64,000 nt of DNA from contig CAZQIV010000011.1 in the NCBI GenBank assembly GCA_964593705.1, positions 16,387 through 80,386 on the forward strand. The letters are read 5' to 3'. The DNA is from SABY01 sp964593705. Its GTDB lineage: Bacteria; Bacteroidota; Bacteroidia; Bacteroidales; 4484-276. The position numbers and the translations under genes were made by a program. Shown here piece after piece: positions 15,813 to 24,916 of this stretch (position 1 is its first letter; each line of letters starts with the position of its first letter). A model generated the notes under the pieces. It was given only the letters and a program-made list of their open reading frames with translations, ran no database searches and had not been told where the DNA came from.

Positions 15813-17969
15813 CTACTTGCTTTTCACTATGGTCAATTCATCGATGATATTTTGAGCACCGGCAAATTTATCAATGATAAAAAGAACATAACGAACATCG
15901 ACACAGATTGTGCGCTGCAATTCAGGTTCAAAGGCAATGTCGCCACTCATTGCTTCCCAGTTGCCATCGAAAGCCAAACCAATAAGTTCGCCTTTCCCGT
16001 TCATTACAGGGCTGCCGGAGTTTCCTCCTGTAATATCATTGTTTGTGATAAAACCTACAACCATCTCTCCATCCTGGCCGTACCTGCCATAATCTTTGCT
16101 GGCATAGAGTTCTTTGAGTTTTTCAGGAACCACAAACTCCCTATTATCCGGATCTTCCTTTTCCATCACACCTTTAAGGGTTGTTGTATAATCGTAATGG
16201 ACAGCATCGGCGGGATAATAATCAAGTACCTGACCATAGGTAAGCCTCATGGTAAAGTTAGCATCAGGATAATATTTTACATCCGGATTCATTTCGCGCA
16301 AGCCGGCAATAAATAATCTTTCGCCTTCTGTTTGTTTTGAATTTGCCGCCATGGCTACCGGCCTGATTTCCGGGAGAATGTCGATAAAAGCATTTACAAG
16401 TACAAGCGCAGGATCTTTTTCAATTTTTTTAGCTTTTGGATTATCCAGAAAACTTTTTACACTTTCAAGGCTAATAAAAATTGATTTATCAAAGAGTTTT
16501 TCAGCATATCCATTAAATCCACCTTTACCATTTTTAATATCCTCAAGAATTGCAGGTTGCTGTACTTTTGGAACATTTTCATAATACATTTGGAGCATGG
16601 CAGCCATTATTTCTTTATCAATAGGAAGGTAATAATTTTTGAAATACTCAACTGCTTCCTGCCTCAAGTTTTCTATTTCTTCGTTAATGGCAGCTTCATC
16701 CTTTTCTTTTTGCGAAAGCAATTCTTTCAGTTTATCAAACCTGTGGGCATACATCAAAATTTCGCTACCGCGTGAAATGGCTTCATTCAAATAAATTTGC
16801 GCAAGATTTATCTCCTTTAACTCTTCAACGGCCTCCTCACGCAATTGAAGCGCATCTCCATATTTTGTTTTTCTTGCCTGGTCAGCGTTAACCCAATTTT
16901 GAAACCCGCTTTCAAGTTCTTGTTTTTTTTCGGTAACCTTTAAACGTTTCAATCCTTTTGTTTGGCCTATATAATATTTCCAGTAGTTTGAAGTACGTGC
17001 ATATTTTGAAGCATACCGGATTCTAACACTATCAACAGCATCCATAAACTCGCGCATAATTTTAAGTTTTTTATCACGGATGTCAACGATCGTCATGTTC
17101 GATTCTTCCACAGCCAAATCAACCTGCCACGATGACATATAGCGATCAGTTCCACCGGGATATCCCATTATCATCGCGTAATCGCCTTTTTTAACGCCAT
17201 CGATCGAAACAGGCAAATAATGCTTCGATTTCATAGGTATATTTTCTTTAGCGTATTCGGCTGGTTTGCCATCGGCATCGGTGTAAACTCTAAAGATGGA
17301 AAAATCGGCAGTGTGTCTTGGCCACATCCAGTTATCTGTATCAGCGCCAAATTTTCCGATAGATGAAGGAGGAGCACCTACCAAACGTACATCAGAGAAT
17401 ATTTCATAAACGAACAGGTAATACTCGTTTCCGGCAAAAAAACCTCTTACACCGGCTGAATAATCCGTCCCTTCTTCTGCTTCATCACCAAGTTTTTTTG
17501 AGACTTCCCGAACTTTTTTATTTCGTTCGTTTTCGGTCATTTCATCATTCAATTCACTGAGTATTTTTTCGGTAACGTCTTCAATCCTGACAAGAAACCT
17601 TGCGGATAAGTGCTCGTTTGGCAGTTCTTCATTTTTGTTCATTGCCCAAAAACCATCGGTAAGATAATCGTGCTCAACGGTTGAATGACTTTGGATAGCA
17701 CCATAACCGCAGTGGTGGTTGGTAAATATCAAGCCTTCGGGCGATACGATTTCGCCTGTACATCCTCCGCCAAAAATGATAATCGCATCCTTGAGGCTTG
17801 AATTATTAATGCTGTATATTTCTTCGGGAGTAAGCTGGAGCCCCATTTTTTCCATATCAACATAGTTGAGTCGTTCGATAAAGATTGGCAACCACATGCC
17901 CTCATCAGCCTTTGTGGCCGAGCTCATCCCGAGGACAAAAATCGCAAAGATGAAAGTAAGTTTTTTCAT
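15813..17969 (-). CDS. S46-family dipeptidyl-peptidase, DPP7-like
   Basis: Periplasmic serine exopeptidase that removes dipeptides from imported peptides; 718 residues, normal for S46. The N-terminus is a signal peptide. Catalytic residues visible: His85 in FTNHHCGY, Asp222 in RHTADFSIFR and Ser651 in GGNSGSPV. At the position that sets P1 preference, the sequence is FDGNWEAM, that is Gly669, as in DPP7 (hydrophobic or broad P1), not Arg as in the acidic-specific DPP11. It starts 27 nt after manC and ends before a strong terminator, so it is the last gene of a minus-strand cluster. It would support growth on peptides, typical of amino-acid-using Bacteroidota. Confidence 0.93.
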   Translation of the reverse strand: MKKLTFIFAIFVLGMSSATKADEGMWLPIFIERLNYVDMEKMGLQLTPEEIYSINNSSLKDAIIIFGGGCTGEIVSPEGLIFTNHHCGYGAIQSHSTVEHDYLTDGFWAMNKNEELPNEHLSARFLVRIEDVTEKILSELNDEMTENERNKKVREVSKKLGDEAEEGTDYSAGVRGFFAGNEYYLFVYEIFSDVRLVGAPPSSIGKFGADTDNWMWPRHTADFSIFRVYTDADGKPAEYAKENIPMKSKHYLPVSIDGVKKGDYAMIMGYPGGTDRYMSSWQVDLAVEESNMTIVDIRDKKLKIMREFMDAVDSVRIRYASKYARTSNYWKYYIGQTKGLKRLKVTEKKQELESGFQNWVNADQARKTKYGDALQLREEAVEELKEINLAQIYLNEAISRGSEILMYAHRFDKLKELLSQKEKDEAAINEEIENLRQEAVEYFKNYYLPIDKEIMAAMLQMYYENVPKVQQPAILEDIKNGKGGFNGYAEKLFDKSIFISLESVKSFLDNPKAKKIEKDPALVLVNAFIDILPEIRPVAMAANSKQTEGERLFIAGLREMNPDVKYYPDANFTMRLTYGQVLDYYPADAVHYDYTTTLKGVMEKEDPDNREFVVPEKLKELYASKDYGRYGQDGEMVVGFITNNDITGGNSGSPVMNGKGELIGLAFDGNWEAMSGDIAFEPELQRTICVDVRYVLFIIDKFAGAQNIIDELTIVKSK

Positions 17970-17996
17970 TGGTAGTTAATTTAGTAGTTTTTGTAA

Positions 17997-19088
17997 TTAA
18001 ATAAATTTTTCCCCTTCCTGATTCTTAATATCAGTTACAAAAGTTCGTATTTGTTGTTCGTCTTCTTTTTTACAAACCAGTAATGCATCCTCTTCTTCCA
18101 CAACGATATATCCATCGAGGCCTTGCAAAACAACCAGTTTATCTTTTGGCATGTTGATGATGCAATTTTTGGATTCGTAAAGCATTACCTTGTTTCCTAC
18201 AGCGGCATTATTGTTATCGTCTTTCTGACGGATATCAAACAATGAGCCCCATGTCCCAAGGTCGGACCAGCCAAAATCAGCAGCCTGAACATAAACGTTG
18301 GAAGCCTTTTCCATGATTCCATAATCGATGGATATTTTGCGGCATGAGGTATAAATTTCGTCAATAAATTCTTTTTCTCCCGGCGTATTGTATTTCCCCA
18401 CACCTTCCTTGAAAAGGTCATTCACATCATCGAGATGCTCGTCAAAAGCGCCCATAATACTTTTTAGCGACCAGATGAAAATTCCGGCGTTCCACAGGAA
18501 ATCTCCGCTTTCGAGGAACTTCCCGGCCAGTTCGGCATCAGGCTTTTCGGTAAAAGTTTTAACTTTTGAAATTTTAGAATTCTTGTCATATTTCTCCTGC
18601 TCATTGTATTGAATGTATCCGTAGCCGGTGTCGGGGCGCGAGGGTTTTATGCCCAGGGTCAATAGCCAGTTATTTTCGGTAGCTGCCTGCAAAGCTTTTT
18701 CAATATCATCAATAAACACATCTTCATTTAAAATGAGGTGATCGGAAGGGGCTACAACAATTTTAGCATCGGGGTTAATTGCATTGATTTTGTAATTGGC
18801 AAATGCAATGCATGGAGCAGTGTTGCGCATTGCCGGCTCAAGTACGATATTATTTTCAGGAATTTCAGGAATTTGTAATTGTACCAATTCCTTATAAATT
18901 TTATTGGTAACAATAAAAATATTCTCTGGCGGGCAAACTCTGGTAAATCGTTTAAAGGTCTGTTGAACCAGGGTTTCGCCGGTACCGAGAATATCGATGA
19001 ATTGTTTGGGATGATTTGTCCGACTCATTGGCCAAAACCTGGCTCCAACTCCTCCGGCCATAATTACGCAATAGTAGTCTTTATTCAT
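17997..19088 (-). CDS. manC: Mannose-1-phosphate guanylyltransferase
   Basis: Makes GDP-mannose from mannose-1-phosphate and GTP, feeding LPS and other glycan synthesis; 363 residues, the single-domain form without a fused isomerase. The nucleotidyltransferase signature is at the N-terminus: VIMAGGVGARFWPMSR, then HPKQF; further on are VAPSDHLI, TGYGYIQY, FTEKPD and NAGIFIWS, all typical of the GMP-type mannosyl nucleotidyltransferases. It sits between sprT (70 nt upstream) and the S46 peptidase gene (27 nt downstream) on the same strand. Its closeness to porZ, which helps attach A-LPS to secreted proteins, may be meaningful but is not proof of a link. Confidence 0.92.
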   Translation of the reverse strand: MNKDYYCVIMAGGVGARFWPMSRTNHPKQFIDILGTGETLVQQTFKRFTRVCPPENIFIVTNKIYKELVQLQIPEIPENNIVLEPAMRNTAPCIAFANYKINAINPDAKIVVAPSDHLILNEDVFIDDIEKALQAATENNWLLTLGIKPSRPDTGYGYIQYNEQEKYDKNSKISKVKTFTEKPDAELAGKFLESGDFLWNAGIFIWSLKSIMGAFDEHLDDVNDLFKEGVGKYNTPGEKEFIDEIYTSCRKISIDYGIMEKASNVYVQAADFGWSDLGTWGSLFDIRQKDDNNNAAVGNKVMLYESKNCIINMPKDKLVVLQGLDGYIVVEEEDALLVCKKEDEQQIRTFVTDIKNQEGEKFI

Positions 19089-19158
19089 TTCATTTATGTT
19101 TTATTATGTGTAATGCCAAATTTTTCTACGAATTGCAAAAATAAGATTCCTGCGCATT

Positions 19159-19779
19159 TTATTCATTATCGAATGGAATAACCTCGGCAAGGGGATTAAA
19201 AATATACCGGCGTTGATTTTGCAGGTTTAAACATAAATAGTTTTTACGACGTTTGTTTAGCTTTTGATATTTAGTACCATTGGCAACCATAAATGTACTA
19301 TTTTCAGGCAGTGCTTCAAGCAGGACGAAGCCATTATTTTTATCATAGTTTTTTAATTTACGTGCCAGCGAAGTGTCGGCAACAGTAGAAAAATACAGGC
19401 CAGTGGCATCCTTATCCAGGTCTGCTGCAATTTCATCAGGGAAACTTCCATTTTGAATGAAGGCTTGCAGTAATTCAGAAAAATGGCTTTTCCATTCCTC
19501 ACCATGGGGCCTGACTTTATGCTTGTATTTATTCCAGGTAATCTGGTGTGCTAATTCATGTAAAAATGTGATTAGGAAGGCATACTTATTTAAATTGTGG
19601 TTAACCGAAATCCGCGCCGGTTTACCATTTAATGAGGGTCTGAAATCGCCGTGTTTGGTTTTTCGCTCGCGAGTAATCGACAAATACACGCGATGTTTTA
19701 TTATCAACTGATAAACCAGGTTGAATGATTTTTCGGGGATGTATTTTTGAAGGATATTTTTATACTCTTCCCTGGTCAT
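19159..19779 (-). CDS. SprT-like zinc metalloprotease-fold protein
   Basis: A 206-residue cytoplasmic protein with a SprT-like domain. The zinc motif HELAHQ (HExxH) lies near residue 72, preceded by a strand with ARISVNHNLNKYAFLITFL, and the third zinc ligand is probably the His in RPHGEEW. SprT-family proteins resemble the eukaryotic Spartan protease of DNA-protein crosslinks, but the bacterial role is not established. Its start (19779) overlaps the end of the upstream small lipoprotein gene by 20 nt. Position next to recO is common enough in Bacteroidota to hint at DNA repair, but this is inference. Confidence 0.85.
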   Translation of the reverse strand: MTREEYKNILQKYIPEKSFNLVYQLIIKHRVYLSITRERKTKHGDFRPSLNGKPARISVNHNLNKYAFLITFLHELAHQITWNKYKHKVRPHGEEWKSHFSELLQAFIQNGSFPDEIAADLDKDATGLYFSTVADTSLARKLKNYDKNNGFVLLEALPENSTFMVANGTKYQKLNKRRKNYLCLNLQNQRRYIFNPLAEVIPFDNE

Positions 19780-19927
19780 AATTCAAAAGCTCGGTGTTGT
19801 TTTTACTCCATTTTGGACAATCGCAGTCTTTTCGTTTTTGTGGTGTTTTTGATGTAGAACAAGCTGAAAAAACCATGAAGAACATCAATAAAACCAACAT
19901 CATTTTAATACTTTTCGAAATTATCAT
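19760..19927 (-). CDS. Small lipoprotein (55 aa)
   Basis: Read directly from the minus strand, an ATG at 19927 opens a 55-codon frame ending in TAA at 19760-19762. It has a lysine-bearing N-terminus, a hydrophobic stretch and a lipobox VFSAC at residues 19-23, followed by a short, Cys-containing, basic tail with KDCDCPKWSK. It lies 14 nt after recO and overlaps the sprT start by 20 nt, which fits coupled translation in the cluster. The size and composition suit a real small lipoprotein of the inner or outer membrane. I do not recognise a family. The CDCP pair of cysteines in the mature tail is notable. Confidence 0.6.
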   Translation of the reverse strand: MIISKSIKMMLVLLMFFMVFSACSTSKTPQKRKDCDCPKWSKNNTELLNYDQGRV

Positions 19928-19941
19928 TTTTATTAGATTTC

Positions 19942-20658
19942 CTAATTAAAAACCTGCTTTAATACCCCGGTCGATTTTAAGTCGCCAAACGAGGGAATGT
20001 GCAAACTATAATACAAGATGATTTTTTGGAGCAGTTCGTTGCGCTCTTTGGGCTTTTCTGAAAAAATCAAATTTTTTCCATCCAGCAAAATGCTCATTTG
20101 GCGGCTTAAATTTTTTTCGATAAAATTATTATGAAAAGGAATTTCAGCAATGAAGCGCCCTTCCTGAAGATCAAAATATTGATTTTTTTCGGAGTAAGTA
20201 TTACGTGGCATAAAGCCAAGGAATTTGGCAAACATGATTAAAAAATGAAGATGAAAATCGGAAATGTTGCCAGTGCTTTCGTCAAGTTGGATGAGTTGAT
20301 CAAAAATAAATTGAAACATGGGCTTGCCTGCCACTTCTTCGCCAATGCATTTATACAAAACCTCATTCATAAACATGAGGATTGTGCTTTTGCTAATATC
20401 GAAGGGAACGGAGCGAAAAGCATACGCGGCTTCCATTTCTTTAATATTTTGAAGGCCACCAGTGGTTTTTTCGTAAACCACCATATTGAGCAAAGACAAA
20501 CCCTGAAGCAACGCTTTTTTACCCTGATTACTTTTTCCGGAAAGCCCTTTTATAATATAGGATCTTAAACCAAATTGTTCGGTATAGACTTTGGCAATAA
20601 TGCTGTTTTCCGAATACTTAACTGTTTTAAGGACGATCCCGCGGGTTGAATGGAGCAT
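19942..20658 (-). CDS. recO: DNA repair protein RecO
   Basis: Recombination mediator acting with RecR to load RecA on SSB-coated single strands; 238 residues. The N-terminal OB-fold is evident from RGIVLKTVKYSENSIIAKVYTEQFGLRSYIIKG, followed by the helical RecO C-terminal domain (ILMFMNEVLYKCIGEE, then DFHLHFLIMFAKFLGFMP). The zinc-binding cysteine pair known in some RecO proteins is not present. It follows porZ by 62 nt and precedes a small lipoprotein gene by 14 nt on the same strand. The start ATG at 20658 gives the usual MLHSTRGI N-terminus. Confidence 0.92.
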   Translation of the reverse strand: MLHSTRGIVLKTVKYSENSIIAKVYTEQFGLRSYIIKGLSGKSNQGKKALLQGLSLLNMVVYEKTTGGLQNIKEMEAAYAFRSVPFDISKSTILMFMNEVLYKCIGEEVAGKPMFQFIFDQLIQLDESTGNISDFHLHFLIMFAKFLGFMPRNTYSEKNQYFDLQEGRFIAEIPFHNNFIEKNLSRQMSILLDGKNLIFSEKPKERNELLQKIILYYSLHIPSFGDLKSTGVLKQVFN

Positions 20659-20720
20659 ATTAAGATAAAATGCTAAGGAAGATTTTCAGGTTCTCCTAAT
20701 ATTTAGTTGAACTTTTTTTA

Positions 20721-23090
20721 TTAATTGATAAAGAGGATTTTGGTTACAATTTTTTCGTTGCCTTCATCATCAGTAGCAAAAACCAGGTAAACTCCTGTAC
20801 TTGCTTTTCGACCATCGAAGCTCTTACCAGACCATATTGCCTCACCACCCCGTCTTTTTTCAGGATAATAAATTAAATTGCCAGCAACATCGGTTATTTT
20901 TATATCATGATATTCAACAAGCCCTTTGATAGCGATGTCCCCTGAATAGCCTTCTTTAACAGGATTAGGATAAACGACAACATTGTCCATGGTTGGTTTT
21001 GGCTGGGTTGCCGTACTTTTATAGGAAATAATTCCACGGTCAGTTCCAAAGAAAACTTCGCCGGTTTCGCCATTAATTTCGATATCAACAATCTGGTTTG
21101 AATACAGTGGGCTGTTTTCTTCGGTAAAATGTTCAATCTCTTCGGTCCCGTCAGCCGACAAAAGGAAAACTCCTGCGCGTTCGGTTCCAACCCATTTTCG
21201 ATTGTCCCCATCGATGGTGATTGCTATTACAACTTCAGATTCCAAAAGATACTGGGTGTAGCCGCCTACCTCTACCAATATTCTTTGGGCATCATAATCT
21301 CCAGGTTTGCCGGTAAAAACTTTTCCCGGCGAATAAATTACGCCAACACCTTCATCGCTGCCCAGCCAAATTTCTCCGTCAAGATCCTGGGCTATACTGT
21401 AAATTTTAATTCCCGGCAATGATCCGTTTCCAGAGGCATTGCTTAATATTTTTGTAATATCATCGGTAGGGTCATCAATGGTGTTATTATCAGTAAAAAC
21501 AACAAGCTTGTTGTCGGCTCTTAGCATAATCCATTTTTGATTGTAACTATCAATCACCATTTTCCCGGCATCGGTGCCACTCAGGGTGGAACCCAATGAA
21601 AAAGACTTCCACTGGTTATCAACGGTTTTTACGGCAAGCGGATTGGCAGCTCCCGAATTGACTACCCAAAGGTTGTTGTAACTGTCGAAAGCAACCCCAC
21701 TCACTGCCACATAATCGCCGTCAGGCCATTTTTGGAGCGAGCTGTTTTTATCATTGAAAATATTTACCACTTCACCATCCATAAACTCCATTACACCTTG
21801 CATCCATGTACCAACATAGGCATGGCCTGTTTTATTGGGGTCAACGGCCACGCAAACAAAATCGTTGATGCTATCGAATGCGGAATATCCGCTTGTGCGA
21901 TTATAGGAAAACCATGATTCATTGGAAAAAGCATAAACTCCATCCCGCAGATAAATTTTACCCCAACCACTTGTACGGCCACCGGCGGCAACCCAGAGTT
22001 CTTCGTTTTGAAGCGACATATCAAATACATTGGCAGCATAAGGCCCGTTTGGCCTAATAAATTCTCCGTTAAAATTATCTTCCGTTTTAACAAGACCTCC
22101 TGTATAATCGGCTATCCATCTTGCGCCGTTCTCATCCAAAGTTGCATCTTTAGCATTTATTGAGTTGCCATTCAAATTGTAAATTGCTGCTACCAGTTCG
22201 TAGCTACTATTATAAATAAACACCTTATACTGCCCTACAATCAGCAAATGATCGTGCGAAGTAAGAATATTGAACTTCTTGGAAGGACTGACACCCGGAA
22301 ACTTTTCCCATTTATTGATGGAATAATCATACATAAACACAGTGTCGCCATTGTATTCCGGGGTGCTATAGTTTGCAATTAATTTGTCGTGATAATAATT
22401 AATTGCATTAAATTTTGCCTGGGGATGCAAACGCGAATCGATAGCCCAAACATTGAAATCAGCAAGATTTGGGCTGCTAAGCGGGGCTTTATAAATTCCG
22501 GCTTCGGTTGCAGCATAGAGGGTATCCTTTCCTATTGCTACATCCAAAACATCAATCTGGCTGCCGTCAGGGCCAATATAATAAATAGGCTCGGGAAACT
22601 CTTCGTTTTTCACATCCAGTACTACAATTCCAAAACCACAGGCAAGGTAGGCAAGGCTATCCTGAAAATAAATATTGTTAATGGTTTTCTTACCGAGTAT
22701 TTGTTTTCTTTTAATATCGGAGATATTAATGATTTCACCATCTTTTAAGAGGTCGATATTGGTATTTGTGTATGCAATCAATAATGCATCGTATTCGTAA
22801 CTGTATGAAATAGTGCTTATCCCAATATCTGATAGTCCGTTAACCTTCGACAGCCTGTTGATACTTTTATCATCATTATCAAAATAGAACAGGCTATACT
22901 GTGTAGCGCTATAAATTATGTTCCCGGCATCAGCAACAGAAATTGATCGGGTGTAGGGAAGATGATCGCGCCACTCGCCGATGGCAACCTGGGCTTTGGA
23001 GTAAAATGAGAAGAGAATTGTACAAGCTAAAATCAGAGCGGAAGTAAATAATCTCATGTTGAATTTTGAATTTTTATTTTGATACTTCAT
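20721..23090 (-). CDS. porZ: PorZ-like T9SS attachment-complex protein
   Basis: A 789-residue secreted beta-propeller protein with a T9SS type A sorting domain. After the signal peptide (FTSALILACTILFSFYSKAQ) the mature N-terminus reads IGEWRDHLPYTRSISVA, followed by YSATQYSLFYFDNDD and LSKVNGLSDIGIS, the hallmark opening of PorZ. Two propeller-like domains with repeats such as DSYNQKWIML and GDNRKWVGTERAG follow. The C-terminal sorting domain begins with VVYPNPVKEGYSGDI and ends with GVYLVFATDDEGNEKIVTKILF. In Porphyromonas PorZ works with PorU, PorV and PorQ to attach cargo to A-LPS at the surface. The next gene is recO, a pairing common in this phylum. A start at 23057 would give a tighter signal peptide. 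Confidence 0.85.
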   Translation of the reverse strand: MKYQNKNSKFNMRLFTSALILACTILFSFYSKAQVAIGEWRDHLPYTRSISVADAGNIIYSATQYSLFYFDNDDKSINRLSKVNGLSDIGISTISYSYEYDALLIAYTNTNIDLLKDGEIINISDIKRKQILGKKTINNIYFQDSLAYLACGFGIVVLDVKNEEFPEPIYYIGPDGSQIDVLDVAIGKDTLYAATEAGIYKAPLSSPNLADFNVWAIDSRLHPQAKFNAINYYHDKLIANYSTPEYNGDTVFMYDYSINKWEKFPGVSPSKKFNILTSHDHLLIVGQYKVFIYNSSYELVAAIYNLNGNSINAKDATLDENGARWIADYTGGLVKTEDNFNGEFIRPNGPYAANVFDMSLQNEELWVAAGGRTSGWGKIYLRDGVYAFSNESWFSYNRTSGYSAFDSINDFVCVAVDPNKTGHAYVGTWMQGVMEFMDGEVVNIFNDKNSSLQKWPDGDYVAVSGVAFDSYNNLWVVNSGAANPLAVKTVDNQWKSFSLGSTLSGTDAGKMVIDSYNQKWIMLRADNKLVVFTDNNTIDDPTDDITKILSNASGNGSLPGIKIYSIAQDLDGEIWLGSDEGVGVIYSPGKVFTGKPGDYDAQRILVEVGGYTQYLLESEVVIAITIDGDNRKWVGTERAGVFLLSADGTEEIEHFTEENSPLYSNQIVDIEINGETGEVFFGTDRGIISYKSTATQPKPTMDNVVVYPNPVKEGYSGDIAIKGLVEYHDIKITDVAGNLIYYPEKRRGGEAIWSGKSFDGRKASTGVYLVFATDDEGNEKIVTKILFIN

Positions 23091-23243
23091 AACTTCTTTT
23101 TATTTTAAATATTGCTTTGCACAAACGCCCAAAAAGTCTTTTATTCAGAACATTTAAAAGTGGCAAACAACGACATTAATAAACGATATTTTATTAATAG
23201 AGCAAAGTTATCGATCAAAGGTTTTCAACGAGAGAAGAATATT

Positions 23244-23251
23244 TACATTTG
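23244..23251 (+). promoter_or_regulatory. -7 promoter element upstream of the HMA-AraC gene
   Basis: TACATTTG matches TAnnTTTG and lies 36 nt before the TTG start of the regulator gene; a weak TTTTC lies about 18 nt further upstream. Confidence 0.45.
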
Positions 23252-23287
23252 CAGATGAAAAAATTTTGGAATTTTTAATTTACTGCT

Positions 23288-23857
23288 TTGCAAACAATTA
23301 AAATAATAATAAGAAATATGTCGTGCCAATGCTGTATAAAGTTGGTGACAAGGATATTTGCCGATTATGACATTAAAATGCACAGCATAAAACTTGGAGA
23401 AGCTAAAATTTCTTACGACCCTGATCGATTAAATGAAGATGACATAGCTGATATTCTTGAAAATGAGGGTTTCGAACTTTTGCGGAACAAAGAAAAACAG
23501 TTGATCGAACAAATTAAAAGTGCAATAATTGACCTGGTTCACTACACAACTTTTAATGCTATGGTAAGAAACTCTGATTACCTGGTCGAAAAGTTCAATC
23601 TTTCGTATCAATACATGTCATCTATGTTTTCTAAAAATGAAAATATTACGCTTGAAAAATACATCATAAAACAAAAAATTGAAAAGGCCAAGGAATTGAT
23701 TCAATACGGGGAGCTTACCCTGAACGAAATTGCGTACATGATGGGTTATAGCAGTGTGCAATACCTTTCTACCCAGTTTAAAAATATTACAGGCATGTCG
23801 GTAAGCGAATTCAAGAAAAATCCATTGGCATACAGAAATCCAATTGAGGATTTGTAA
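23288..23857 (+). CDS. AraC-family regulator with an N-terminal heavy-metal-associated-like domain
   Basis: A 189-residue transcription factor. Residues 1-65 look like a ferredoxin-like HMA domain: a first strand, then MSCQCC (the metal-site region), two helices and the strand AKISYDP with DDIADILENEGFEL. Residues 95-185 are an AraC-type double helix-turn-helix: YLVEKFNLSYQYMSSMFS, TLEKYIIKQKIEKAKELI and LTLNEIAYMMGYSSVQYLST with FKNITGMSVSEFKK. The first ATG (23318) would cut off the first HMA strand; an in-frame stop at 23276 leaves only TTG at 23288 as an earlier start, so TTG is chosen. This fusion occurs widely in Bacteroidota; whether it senses copper or another metal is unproven. A terminator follows. 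Confidence 0.8.
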   Translation: MQTIKIIIRNMSCQCCIKLVTRIFADYDIKMHSIKLGEAKISYDPDRLNEDDIADILENEGFELLRNKEKQLIEQIKSAIIDLVHYTTFNAMVRNSDYLVEKFNLSYQYMSSMFSKNENITLEKYIIKQKIEKAKELIQYGELTLNEIAYMMGYSSVQYLSTQFKNITGMSVSEFKKNPLAYRNPIEDL

Positions 23858-23880
23858 AAAACACTTTAGCTAAAAAAAAT

Positions 23881-23923
23881 GACCGATTGGGAACAACAAG
23901 CGTTCACAATCGGCCAATTTTTT
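23881..23923 (+). terminator. Intrinsic terminator after the HMA-AraC gene
   Basis: CCGATTG (23883-23889) pairs with CAATCGG (23907-23913), and a run of six T follows at 23918-23923. A-rich sequence on the left side means it could also serve the convergent gene. Confidence 0.6.
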
Positions 23924-23952
23924 ACGAGTTAAAATTGCCTTAAATTTATTTA

Positions 23953-24678
23953 TTACAGATTATTGTAATAATCAATAATTCTCGTCAAATCCTCTTCGTT
24001 CCTGGGCTTTAAATTACCTTTCTTCATAAATTCTTTTATGTTATCACCATTGTTGGCAAAGCTTTTCACAAAGTCTTTTTTCTTGTCGAGCACCTGTGAA
24101 GCCGGATTCATGAAAAACTGCAAAAAATATTGGCAATCCCTGTAAAAGCAATTGTCCATAGTTGAACTTCCCTGATCGCTATCCACCTCATGATACAAAG
24201 CCGACCAGCGTTTAAGCAAGCGGCAATTACCTTCTTTTAGCAATTCAAAATATCCGCTTCTGTGCTCATTGTTGCAGATGAAATTGGTATAGACAAAAAG
24301 ATGGCCATCCATCCTAATGTATTCTATTTCATCAGGTTTACCCAGGGCCAGTGTATCACCGCCCTCGATAAATTGCATTTGCTGTGTGTAGATGTTGTAG
24401 CGTAATGGCTTTCCATCGATCTGAGTTCCGTCCCTGAGTACAATTACCCCTTCGGTAAACTCAGTATTAAAATAAGCTGTTCCCCGTAAGCCGCGAAGAA
24501 CATAGGCATCATGCCCGCCTGAAGAAGCCGACTGCATGTCGATATGTTGCTGATTTGATGTTGACTCCAATTTGCTTGAATTGGACTTCTGTAATTTGCC
24601 TGGCTGCTGTGCAAACGCCACTGATGTAGCGAAAATAAGCATGAGCAGCATTGTTGTTTGAATGGTTTGTGCTTTCAT
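23953..24678 (-). CDS. Exported hypothetical protein
   Basis: A 241-residue exported protein that I do not recognise. From the ATG at 24678 it begins with a standard signal peptide (AQTIQTTMLLMLIFATSVAFAQ). The mature part has a low-complexity Ser/Gln stretch, then strand-rich segments with RGTAYFNTEFTEG and VIVLRDGTQIDGKPLRYNIY, a pattern seen in Bacteroidota proteins with a type A WYL-like or GWxTD-like opening but not assignable here. Two cysteine-rich spots, NFICNN and DNCFYRDCQYFLQ, could form disulfides. The tail is charged. An upstream extension to 24801 adds a second hydrophobic stretch and is less likely. It is convergent with the HMA-AraC gene. Confidence 0.55.
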   Translation of the reverse strand: MKAQTIQTTMLLMLIFATSVAFAQQPGKLQKSNSSKLESTSNQQHIDMQSASSGGHDAYVLRGLRGTAYFNTEFTEGVIVLRDGTQIDGKPLRYNIYTQQMQFIEGGDTLALGKPDEIEYIRMDGHLFVYTNFICNNEHRSGYFELLKEGNCRLLKRWSALYHEVDSDQGSSTMDNCFYRDCQYFLQFFMNPASQVLDKKKDFVKSFANNGDNIKEFMKKGNLKPRNEEDLTRIIDYYNNL

Positions 24679-24885
24679 AATACTTGTTTTTATAGTTAAT
24701 AGATAAGTGCTTATGATTAACAAAAAAGTTTCGCGGAATATAGCAAAAAATAATGAAAAAAGCAAGTTTAATGCCATGAAATACAATGTGATGAATTGCA
24801 AGATTCCACATAAAGTTTAAGAACTTTCGAGGCTGCATTTATTTCACAATTAAGGACAAACCATAGTCAAGGTCATCTAAAAATA

Positions 24886-24893
24886 TATTTTTG
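24886..24893 (+). promoter_or_regulatory. -7 promoter element for the CPBP protease gene
   Basis: TATTTTTG matches TAnnTTTG, 24 nt before the ATG at 24917. Confidence 0.5.
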
Positions 24894-24916
24894 CAAACAG
24901 CAACTTCAAATTAAAT

